A stretch of 64,000 nucleotides of DNA from contig NC_084763.1 in the NCBI RefSeq assembly GCF_028858725.1, positions 2,728,001 through 2,792,000 of the forward strand, written 5' to 3'. A program made the translations under genes and the position numbers. Below the pieces are notes generated by a model. It made no database searches. It had not been told where the DNA came from and saw only the letters and a program-made list of their open reading frames with translations. This DNA comes from Colius striatus. Lineage: Eukaryota > Chordata > Aves > Coliiformes > Coliidae. Shown here piece by piece: positions 49,206-59,893 of the stretch (its first letter is position 1; the number at the start of each line of letters is the position of its first letter).

Positions 49206-52200
49206 TCCTGCAAGGAAATAGGTTTTCATTATAGGTTGCTGTAGTTAATACTTCCTATGAAGTAACACTACTCAGTAAGAATAAAGACCATGTAGGGCAA
49301 ATGTCCCTCACAGCCCTTAATTGCAAGTAATTTTCAATCTGAGAACTGCAAATAGAACAAGAGAGAAGGCTGTGAAGGGAACTGTAGGGTGGAGCTGGTC
49401 TCACCAGAATAGAAACACTGCTACCTGGATATTGACAGAGACCATTGACAAGGCTCTAAGACAGCACCCCCTTTCCTCTACAAGTCAGCAAAAAGGAAGA
49501 CAACATGTTCTTGATTTTGAAAATCTCCTAAAAATAAATGAATGGGCAATAAACTGAGGGATTCTGAGTAGCAGCTGCCTCTCTCAAAGCTAAACCACCC
49601 TGACCAAGGGCTTTGCAGACCTGGGATCTTTTGATGCTGGTGGTGCTGGAGGTGGGGCAGGGGAGTCAAGGAAGGAAACAAGAGAATTGTCTTGAGGGGA
49701 AACAGAGACTCCTTGAACCATGGAGCCTGCTTGAGCAGCAGATGTGGGTTTCATCTGAGCCATTGCACTACCTGCTGTTTGTTTTTCCTGCTCTGCTCAA
49801 GGAACCTGCACTTTGTGCTTATTTTCTGTAAATAAATAAGATTACACCAAATGATATACCTGACTTCTATAATCTATTTTTCATCTTAACAGGAACAACT
49901 TTGCCAGGCTGTATTGGCTAACTGCTTCAGCAAAGTGGGTAATAGCATGAATTTGCAGTGCAAATTTAAAGGAAGTGACAGAGTTGATTTGAAAGATAGA
50001 GTATGGTAGGTGACACCTGTAAATCACTGCTCTACATTCACGTGGCTTTAAAAAATAACCTGTCTCCAGTTAGCTCTTTAACAGTTCTCAACAATAGAGT
50101 ATTTCTTTAGGGAAAAACAAAATGTCTAGAGCCCCTCCTGAGGTGTGGCTGGCTCTCCTAAAGAAGTGTAAACAGGGAGAAGAAAGCTCTTCATGTGTAA
50201 TAAAATGGGCAACTTTAAAACTAGCAAATGAAGAGAATTATTAAGGGGGCTTCGAACTGGCGTGGTGTAAAGTTGCCTGGAAGTGCTGTCACTTTTGTCT
50301 TGCATCCTTCACGTGTTTAGCAAATGGATACATCATCCTGAAGGAGTCTGCAAGGCAAACAAGTAAATGCAAAGGCATGAATGTTACAGCAAATGGACTT
50401 GTTCTGGTGTGGTTTTATTCGACCACAATTGTGTTTCTGTAGTTACAGGAAGAGAATTACTCTAGTTTGTCTGCTAGTGTCTGAATAAGTGTCCAACCTG
50501 ACTTCAGAAGGTGCTAATGTCTTCTGTTGCCATCAGTCAGGGGATGCAAGTGGCTGCCATTCTATCACAAAGAGGACTGGCTGAAGATGGGAATAATTGT
50601 TCACAAGTTCAGGCATATAGGTGAGAACAAAAAGGCACCTGATGCCAGTTTAATGAGAGCGTTGTGTTTCAATGAACCTAAGAGTGACTCTGGCACGCTG
50701 GACTTCTTGAAAAGGTAGTTTGAACAGACAGGTATTTAAGGCCAAATGGCTCAACTCAAAATGTCATTTTTCTGAACTATAGTTTCATCACAAAATGATG
50801 TGTTCCCATACAATGAAAATGATCTCCAAGCAACTGTATTTTCAGTTTAAAAACATGTTGTGACACTGACAATTTAAACTCTCCTATAAACTATCTATTT
50901 AGTTGACAATAGATTTAGTTCCAAACACTCCTACAGAGACCTCTCCTTCCCCTTCAATTGTTCAGTCTCTTTGAATTGTCAATAATCACTAATTATCAAG
51001 TAATTATTTACCCATTCCAATTAGCAACAAACAGTCCTTGTGTTTGCTCTGCATGAGTGAGCTGTCCAGCTCCCCCCACCGCTTTTTAACATCTAGGGCT
51101 GTGAATGTAGGCAGGCAAAAATGCAAGCTTTGTACTGTATTACAGGGGCAAGCAAGGAGCCATGAAAGGCAACAGGACCCTCCAGATCATTAGTGTTCAA
51201 TGGCAGCTTTGAGTGAGGGTGAGAAGGAGTGAACAAATGTTTCAGGACTTGGTCTTTTATTGTAAGCAGTAATAACCAGAATCTCAGGATAAGGAATTAA
51301 TCTTTGCCCCTGCTATTATTTGTTTGGTTTTGCTTTTTTTGGAGATACAAATAAGTTACATATAACCCTCAGCCTCCTTTCATTTTAAGCAGGGAAATCC
51401 TTCCTTCTCTTAAAATCCCAGGCTTTCTGTGCTTTTGCAATGCTGTGCTACACACAACTGCTGGAAGCAATTAGCAACCACTGAAGTAGTCACTTAGTTC
51501 TGACAAGACAGGAATGAGTGGCCAGCTACAAATCTCATTACAAATCTAATCTGAAAAGCCACTGTTGAAAGGATTTTGCAGTGTTTCATCAGCTGCCTTT
51601 TGTTGCTTTGTTGTACCCTACACTTGGGTTAAGAAACCTGCAGTTACCTGACCTCAGAGCACTACAAATCCACCCTTGAAGCTTGTTCTCTCTTTGGTAG
51701 GAAATCCTAGGAGCTTCTTGTTTCCCTGTGCCACATGCACAGCATGGTGGGCTGAGCATCTGAGCTTTCTGCCCATGACTGGTGAAGGCCAGTGGCTTTT
51801 TAGCACTTCAGTTGAAGATGGCAGATAAAACAAGATTGCAGGCTCACAGACACAGTTGTGGTGGTTACAGTTCCCAGTATTTGGGCTAATAAAGCTGTTT
51901 CCTAACAGCAAGCTGATAAGTGCTATTTCCCAATGCTTAAAAGACTATGAGTGCCTCGCATCCCTGACATCATCTATAAAGACCAAACATCTTCAGATAT
52001 TGGGTGTTTTGCTCATCCTGCTGGTTTATTTTTGAGTTTTCTTCTCATCTTTTCAGAGTGGCTTTCTAATATTTCCAATATTCACATATTTTAACTTGCC
52101 AAAAGAGCAAAGCTATGCTAATTCTAGCCCACTACTAAGAGTTACAAAAGTAATTTCCCAGATTAGGAACTTCCATATGGCTGTATCAGAGACACAACTG

Positions 52201-52604
52201 GCACCTCCTGTACACTTCTACATAGCAAACAGTTATGGGTTAATAATGGATTCATCTGATGTTGAATAGCTTCCTTGAAGACAGAATATCCAAAGACACA
52301 CTACTGTGCCTTTAAGTGTCAGGTGAAGGTTATTTTTAGATTTGTGGAGTTTTTTTGCCCTATAGAAGTGGATCTAATCAGCCAGGGCTGATTGGATTAA
52401 GCAGCTGTTTACTGTGAGAAGAAAACACAGAACTGAAATATTGTTCAAGTCAAGAAGGACGTGATGCTCCTTTGGCTTTTTATATCATAGGAGGAGTTGT
52501 AAAGACTCATAAAATAATAGACTGTACTCACAAATACAAAACACTTCAGTGGAGTCATTTTACTCTTGAAAGTGCTTGTTGTTATTTTCTGTTGTTTACT
52601 CCCT
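49206..52604. other. Noncoding sequence, no gene seen
   Basis: Frames up to 85 codons without recognisable domains. AT-rich at 50880-51020. No repeat was recognised until the LTR that begins at 52605. Confidence 0.5.
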
Positions 52605-53133
52605 TGTCATGGTCTAACCTCAGCAGGCAAGTAAGCTCCACACACATGCCCACCACCCCCACCAGCCCTCAGTGGGAAGGGGAGGAGAATAGAGAAAAAG
52701 ACCAAAAAAGTAAAATCCATGGGTTTGAGGCAAGTAAAATATAATTACAATAATTACAATTAAAATATATACAACAAAAAGAGAGAGAAATAGACCCCAC
52801 ACAAGACAAGTGATGCCCAATGCAGTTGCTTCCCCACCCGCTGACTGATGCCTCCTGGCCAGCTCCCCTGTTTCTTTGCTGGACATGACTCCCATGGTAT
52901 GGAAAAGCCCTTTGGTTAGTTGAGGTCAGCACCCCAGGCCATGCTTCCTCCCATCTTCTTGTGCCCCTCCTCACTGGCAGACCATAGGAAACTGAAAAGT
53001 CCTTCACTTAGGGTGCTACCCAGCAACAACTAAACCATCAGTGTTATCAACATTGTTCTCCCACTAAACCCAAAGCACAGCCCTGTGCATCTACTGCAGA
53101 GAAAATTAACTCCATCCCAGCCAAAATCAGAAT
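52605..53133 (-). mobile_element. Solo LTR of an avian endogenous retrovirus (family A, reverse orientation)
   Basis: About 529 bp. It is the reverse-orientation relative of the LTR at 30804-31386: on the plus strand it starts tgtcatggtctaacctcagc and ends gaaaattaactccatcccag, ccaaaatcagaa. Matching blocks in between include agacaagtgatgcccaa, acaactaaaccatcag and tgaaaagtccttcactta. It has more differences from the avian pattern than the 31-kb copy (for example the region that should hold gcagccgctcgctcac is changed), and the outer end is decayed, so no clear target duplication remains. No internal retroviral genes adjoin it. Confidence 0.85.
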
Positions 53134-53654
53134 TTGTACTTGACTGCAAATTCACAGGTGTTTATTCTGAGGATGAACCAAAGGCAGTTTGAGATGCTCT
53201 TGCAGAGCAGCAGCCTCAGGCAGCTCCATGGATGACAGCCAGCGCTACAAACCATCCGTAGCCCTGTCGCTGATCCAACCCCTCATCCTTGCATAGCGGT
53301 GCTGAGTGCTGCTTGCCAGCTTAGGTCATTAGACTCCTCTTGTCTGATGGGGATTTATTCCCCACATTTACCTTCTTATTCTTGATAATCATCTGCAGGC
53401 TTGTCAGATGCCAGGGACAGCTTGACAGATGCCAGGAGGAGACACCACAGAGCCCTTCCTTCTCCAGTCGTAGCTTCCCCAGGCATGAGGACCACGTGGA
53501 GATGCAGAGTGAGAGATGTCTCTGATGACAACCGCCTGGCTGAGGAGAGACGGTGAATTTTGTGGCTTCTGCACAGGTAAGGTAGCTGTGCTTCTATTTT
53601 GGTACAAAATTTGTGTTAGCTGTAGTTTGCACTCAGTCTAAAAGTGTCTTTTAG
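53134..53654. other. Noncoding sequence between LTR and tandem repeat
   Basis: No gene or repeat recognised; frames up to 67 codons only. The block around 53390-53440 carries the phrase cagatgccagg twice (near 53405 and 53425). Confidence 0.45.
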
Positions 53655-53762
53655 AAGCACAAGGTAGATCTTGTGATCTAAAGCACAAGGTAGATCTTAG
53701 TCTAAAAGACTTCTTGACTTTCTAAGCACAAAGTAGATCTTAGTCTAAAAGACTTCTTGACT
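53655..53762. repeat. Nested tandem repeat, 39-bp unit plus partial copy
   Basis: The 18-bp word aagcacaaggtagatctt begins at 53655, 53681 and 53724 (the last with one change). The longer 39-bp unit starting at 53681 (continuing agtctaaaagacttcttgac) recurs at 53724-53762. The 26-bp spacing of the first pair and the 43-bp spacing of the second indicate successive duplications of different length. The sequence just before (tctaaaagtgtcttttagaa) also echoes the unit. Confidence 0.92.
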
Positions 53763-54708
53763 GTTGTGTATTTCCATCTTTTTTAACAACATAATCCAAC
53801 ATGCAATTGCCAGTGCTCCTGGGCCAGTTGTTCTGGGTTATTGAGCAAATCACCAATTCTTTTCCTTCTGCCACTGCTTGAGATTCTAGTATATTCCACA
53901 GCCTATTTCTTGGATTAAATAGATGACCTTAAATGGTGAGAAAATGATACATTTCTCAGGAAATCTCAAGATGTGCTGTACACTTATCCAGAATCAGAAC
54001 AATTTTTCTTCCTTACCGATGACAGCTCTCATCAATCTTTTGCAGATAGACAAATGAAAATCGAAGCTGTGATCCATGCATAGTATTATAGCCACAGATT
54101 ACTAGCAAAAGAAAATGTTTAGGTTCAGCTAACTGAAACTTTGGGCCTCCTTTTCTAATGGAAGCTTTCCCTCTGCTGTATCTGTGATGCTGGCAAGCCC
54201 AGAAGCTGAGATCTAGCCTTTAGGTTTATTTCTCTTACAGCTTTTGAAGGGAGAGTGCTAAAGTATTATGTCTTGACATTAAATTAAGTATGCCACTGTG
54301 GTCACAAATCCCCTCAGAAAAACAAGAGGCTTGTACACAAACAGCAGCGCTGGGTTCAACCAGCTTAATGCTGTATTAGGAATCCCTTTGCTCCTGCTCA
54401 GAAGCTGCAGGGCAGGCTTGACACTCTCTTCCTATATGTTCATATGTTTTACAATGAAATATAAGCTTTGATACACTTAGCAAAACCACCATCAAGGTTT
54501 GCATTTCCCAGCAGACACTCTGAAGAATCTTCAGCACATTCTATGATCTGCAAATGCAAAACTCACTGTTAAGGTTTCACTCTTCCACCCGTGTGTCTCA
54601 GCATTTTTCCCCCTCTTCCTTTTCCACCAGCCCTCCAGCTCCTGTTGCCTGGGGCCTGGTTGCATTTTGTGATAACTATTACACAGTCTCTGCGATCCCT
54701 TGTCTCAG
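53763..54708. other. Noncoding sequence, no gene seen
   Basis: No frame longer than about 80 codons apart from the start of those covering the next duplication. No repeat recognised. Confidence 0.5.
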
Positions 54709-54796
54709 GTTTTGCAGACAAAGTTTTCTCTACCTTCTTATTCATTTGCCCAGTTTTGCAGACAAAGTTTTCTCTACCTTCTTATTCATTTGCCCA
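54709..54796. repeat. Perfect 44-bp tandem duplication
   Basis: The 44 bases at 54709-54752 (gttttgcagacaaagttttc onward to gccca) are repeated immediately and without visible change at 54753-54796. Two overlapping frames repeat a short peptide because of it. The absence of differences suggests a recent event or an assembly duplication. Confidence 0.97.
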
Positions 54797-57700
54797 CTCA
54801 TTTGAAATCCTACAGAGCAAAAGATGTGGAATAATGCTTCATTCAGAAACAAACTGTTCGTGTTCCTGCTTTGCTCACAGCTACCAACATATCATCTATT
54901 TTAATAACAACACAAGTAATTCCAGTAGATATTACTGTAGCTAAAATGCCTGCAATAATGGACCTAATATACTATTTATTGCCCTTTAACTTAGTACTTG
55001 TACTTGAATGACAATAGTCCCACTGTGAAGCAATTGGTATGAGTTGGCCCACTGTGTTATTATGTTTTAATGTCCCTTACCACACACTTGTATACTCCAG
55101 CAAACATTTTTCAGTGTGGTATAAAATGTAGGTGATCAGATTTCTCTCTTCTTTATATTAAAAAAGAAACCCAAACAAAACAAAAAAACCACGCCAACTA
55201 GATTTGATGTTTAAAAATCCATAACTATATATCTAGAGTGTGTGTGTACATACATATATATACTTAAACTTATATATACATAAATTGAGCTTGATTCTGT
55301 CCTCTCCACTGGAGTCAATGAAGCCAGTTTGGTTAAGTGACAGAATCCAGCTGTTTTATGACACAGTGTGGGTATGTGTATTTGCTCCGTGTGAATGGCA
55401 AAATATCCTAGTGGGACTAATATAAAATACAACAAACTGATATAATTTGGAACAACACTTTCTCTGGTGAAAGAGAAAAGCAATTATATGATTAAAAAGT
55501 CTGGAATCAAGCTTATTGCACAGATAAGCAGCTTATCTTTGCCAAAAGTGTGAATAATCAGAGAAAAAGGTATGTGCTATATAGTGTACCGAGAGTCACA
55601 CTAATCTTCCATCAGTTGTTTCTAGCTCTAGTTTTTCATAATCCACAAGTTTAGGGAAATTATATGATAACCAGCAGAATTTAACATTGCAAAAAAATGC
55701 TTTGCCTTGACACAAGGTGAGCTCAGAGCACACACATGCTGTTGGAAAGCATCTGCGAGGCCTCAGACTCTCAGCAGCTGCACCTCACTCTTGTCCTCAT
55801 TGCTCATCAAAGCCCTTCTCTGACTTCCTTTCTTAGCACTTTGTACACTGACAATCAGATACATGCTGTATATTTACCTCTTCCTTTTTACCTATTTCTT
55901 CTTTCCAATCCCTTCTGCATTTGGGAGATGATGCCTTAAAAACTGCTCCCTTGGGGACTCCTGGGCTGCCTGTGCAGGTGTTTCTATGCAATGACCTAGC
56001 TAATTCTAGACATAAAATGTGCCTCTCTTCTCTTTTCCACTTTGCTGTGGGAGTGTGAGGAAGAAGAGAATCACTTATTTTCTCTTTGCAGTGTATACAT
56101 ATAAAAGCATTCAGTTCATCATCATCTGAGGAGCTGGGAACTCTATGGCTACCTGATCTTTCCCAGCTACCTCCTCTTCATAGATCCAGAAAACTTATAT
56201 TCAATTGTTTGTCAGACTTTTGGATGTGTGGCAACCTAGCCCAGCAGTAAAAGCATGAAACCTCTGGTGAATGGCCACAATGCACATACACATTGGATGT
56301 GAAAGACATTTGAAGAGACTCTTGTGATAGCCATTTCCAGTCCATAGTACCTGTGACCTGACAGCAGGCATGGTAAGTGACAAACATCCAGGAGGAGGCA
56401 GATGTGCATGCCTGCATTCTGCCTGGGGGTTTACCCAGCTGGGGAACTCCACAGTTACACCCTAGTCACAAAAGACAATTGAGTTTCCTCAAAAGTCACC
56501 AAGGAGAACAGGAGAAGCATCTGTGTAGGAAATGCAAGGCACAGTTGGGAGCAGTATCTAAATGTTGGTGGAAACATGGCACACACACATTGTCTTTGAG
56601 GCCTGGACTTGATGAAAAAGCATGACAGAATCTGAACCAGAACTGCTTTTAGAGAACACTGTTAGATATGTTTCTAAGGAGAAAGCAATCAGTCCCTTCT
56701 GAGACTCGGTTAAGGAAAAGATGGCACGATTGGTTTTGCTGAATATCCGTCAGAGCTGGGTAAAACCATCTGTGGGTTTTGTGAAAAACGAAATAGCTTT
56801 AAATCAGCAACATCCTTTGTGGCAACTGACTTCAAATTATATATGAATTCCAACTTCCAAACTAGAAAGAGCATCTTCAGGTGGTTTACTCCTCTTTGTG
56901 TTCCAGACAGCTGTATTGCTGAGATTCTATCCCACTGACAATAAACAGAGCTCCAAAAAGCCAGCTTGCTACAAGAGGTAAGAAAAGCAAAGCAAAGGGT
57001 ATTGCAGCACGGTAGATGGAGAGGCTATGCCTCTAGTAATACAAGGTATTCACACACAAAATGTTTACAAAGCTCTGTTTTTATTTTAAGGATCAAAACA
57101 CAAGTTCTATAATCACCAAAAATGATTTGTGTTTTTTTTTGCTTAAAAAAAGCTAAATTGTTCTCTTTACATGTTGTTAAAGCACCAAAGTGGAAGGAAA
57201 TAACAGAGAGGACAAATAAACATTTAGTAGAGTTTTTTCAACTGGTGGTAAATTTGCTGAAGCACAAAACCAGTTGCATCTTTCTTATTTTATCCCTACA
57301 CATACACCATGGTGCTAATGTGTAATTACAGTGTGGTTATTGCTGTTTGCACTGTAGGGTAGTAAAAAAGGGGTCAGAAAGAGATTTCTGTTTGGCAGAT
57401 ACTATATCACTTGCAGCTGAAAACATCAAGTTTACACATCAGAGCTAAAGTGTATGCAAAAAGTTCAGACATCTGATATGATTTGGAATGAAACATAAGA
57501 CTAAGCCTTTCCTGTGGCAGGGGAGAAAAAGAAGCTGATAGAAATAACGAGAATGCTGTCTAGTATATTTTATTTGGGTTATTATTATTAGTGAATAGGA
57601 AAAAACCATTTCATGCAACTAGCAGAGTAAAGAAACCAGGTTTGGGGGGGTCTTTCTTCTGAATTATATCTGTCTGACAGGTTATTTAAAACCAAACGTG

Positions 57701-59036
57701 GTAAATTGGAGTGGAAGATGCACCTCCTCTGAGCTCCTTGATCAGGCTGACATTTGGAACACTTAGCAGAGAGCAAGGTTTGTAACCTTTTCTGCAAGTG
57801 TCATCGTGTTTTCCTTCTTGCACTGCCATCGCCCTAAGAAGTGACAGCCGTTAGTGCCCTGCTGCCTACGAGAACTGGGAAAGCTGTGAGTACACTGCAA
57901 AATGTGAAATGCATAATCAGTGTTTGATGAGGAAAGTGGGAGAATAAAGAAGAGTTTGATAACTATTAAAATCCAAAGCCTAGGCTGTCAGGCTCACTCC
58001 AAATAATATCTCACATTAGTGAGAGCTCCTTTTACCTGGATGGAAAAAACTGTGCCTGACCTTCCTTCACATTACGACATACAAAATCTTGATATCACCC
58101 AAAGTAAAACAAAATTGAGCTTGTGCCTCTTGGAAATTTTTAGTAGTAAAAAACGTGATCATCCAAAATGTTTTAATTGGTTTAGGTATTTTAGGAGGAA
58201 TTAACAGGTTGGGTAAATAACAGCCATCCCTGAAGGGATCTCCACGTAGGCAAGTAGGAGCAAAGCTTGGCATTTAAAGCCGTGTTTAAAACAAAGATAG
58301 TTTAATTATTGTTTTAATGGGGATTTTCTAGAATAAGAGCAAGTGACTTAAAGCCAAACACTTTTCTGTCAGAACAAGAGGTGGGTCTGAATCACAAAAT
58401 GCAAATGCATCCCAAAGTGTGACACTGGCACGTGGGACTTGGATCTAACAAAACCTTAAACAGTACCCATCTGGGGAAAATATAAACAGCCAAATGAGGA
58501 TCGATACAATTAATAGATCGCTTTCCTCAGAACTATTTCCAGGCCATGTATTTGAAGCAGATTAATAGACAGGCCTAGATTGTTTCAGTAAGCAATTTGG
58601 ATGGAGCTTGAGTCACCTTGAACGGAAAGACGAGAGACTCAACACAACTCCCAGATTCTGTTCAACATGGAAATGTAAAAGAATAGGAAGTGCAAGGAAG
58701 AGAGAGGTCTCAGGCAAGGAAGGAAGAAGTGATGTGAAGATGATCACATTTTATTTTCCTGCTAAATTCCTTTAGAAAAACTGTCCATTTGCTTCTTGCA
58801 AACAGAAGGCTCCTGCTGCGTTCAGCAGCTCAGTACGCACTCAGCGTTTGACGTGAATGAAATACACCTCTCGCATTCTGACCTGTGTTCTGTTCCAGCC
58901 ATTCAAGTTCTGGCTGCAGGTTCACTGAAGGAATGGGTTTTAACTAGAAACAGTTTGAAAACATGTGAGAAAGCTTCCAGAAAGAGTTTGGTAGAAAAGA
59001 CGTGCTTGGTTTTGGTGGCGCTTGTGTTGGCCTTAT
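54797..59036. other. Noncoding, AT-rich in part, with minor simple repeats
   Basis: No gene is supported; frames reach only about 80 codons. An A/C-rich tract lies at about 55159-55190, and a mixed TG/TA stretch (gtgtgtgtacatacatatat) at about 55238-55275. Otherwise the sequence looks unique. The G run and ttattattatt near 57580 and 57640 are minor. Confidence 0.45.
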
Positions 59037-59893
59037 TGTGATGGGTTTGTGTGGAGCTGCTTTTTGCTTGGTGACAGGGAGGGGGCTGCAGTGCTGGGCC
59101 CCATAAGCCGTTCTGGAACCTTCCCCCTGAGGGGCTCTGAGGGGAACCCACCCGTGGCCCCGCTGGGCTCATCTGGTGCCTCTGCCAGTGCTAACTAAGG
59201 AGGGAAATGTGTAGCTGAAGGGGAATGGGAGGGTGGGACAAGATGGAGGGGACCATGTGGGGAAGGCAGGAGCAGTGCTGGACCGGAGACCCCCCTCAGC
59301 CCGCGGGACAGAGCAGCTGTGCCCCTGCGCCCACGGAGGGCTCTGGTGCGGGAGCCTGTGTGTGAGGCGGCCATGGCGCAGGCCGCGCTGGTGCCCACCG
59401 GCCGCAGAAACACACACGGGATGGAAGAGGAGCCACAGCCTTGGGATGAACACACGTCAGGGTGGCCCATGTGGGACTGCAAGGTGTGAGGGCCCCTGTG
59501 CAGGAGCAGGGACATGGTGAGGAGTCTGCCTGCCCTGAGGTGAGACAAGCGGCGGGAGCCATGGGTGAGGGACCGGCTGCAGCCGCCATTCCCAACCCTG
59601 CGCCGCTGAGGGGAGGAGGGATTGCCACCGGGATTGGGACCCTGAGTGAGGGCAGAGGGGAGGGGTGGGAGGAAGGAAGTCTGGAAGGGCAGGTTGTGTT
59701 CTGTCATAGTGGTGTTATCTGTCTGGTTTTGGTTATTGGGGGATTAACTTTTGCTTTCTTCCCTGGGATGGTCAGTGTGAGTGAACTCTCCTGGTCCTTA
59801 GTGGGCTCCGAAGGCCCTTCCAGCTCCCATTTGGGAGGATGAGGAGTGAACGAGCTGCTGATCATGGTCCTTTCTTCCCTAAATCTTGACACA
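59037..59893 (+). mobile_element. Solo LTR of an avian endogenous retrovirus (family B), GC-rich
   Basis: About 857 bp, much richer in G, C and CpG than its surroundings. It begins TGTGATGGGTTTGTGTGG and continues with gggagggggctgcagtgctg, ends in a degraded CA (cttgacaca), and contains cccaaccctgcgccgctgag, followed by gaggggtgggaggaagg and a T-rich stretch. That order matches a second common avian LTR type I recall, which ends in a similar ggaggggagtgatagagcgg-like segment (here gaggagtgaacgagctgctg). The many overlapping frames here (up to 170 codons on the minus strand, 126 on the plus) follow from GC richness and are not genes. No internal retroviral sequence adjoins it. The 3' boundary is approximate, and no target duplication was found. 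Confidence 0.75.

Noticed and set aside
59195..59842. 170-, 126- and 110-codon frames on both strands
   Set aside because: All lie within the GC-rich LTR, where stop codons are rare; none is recognisable.
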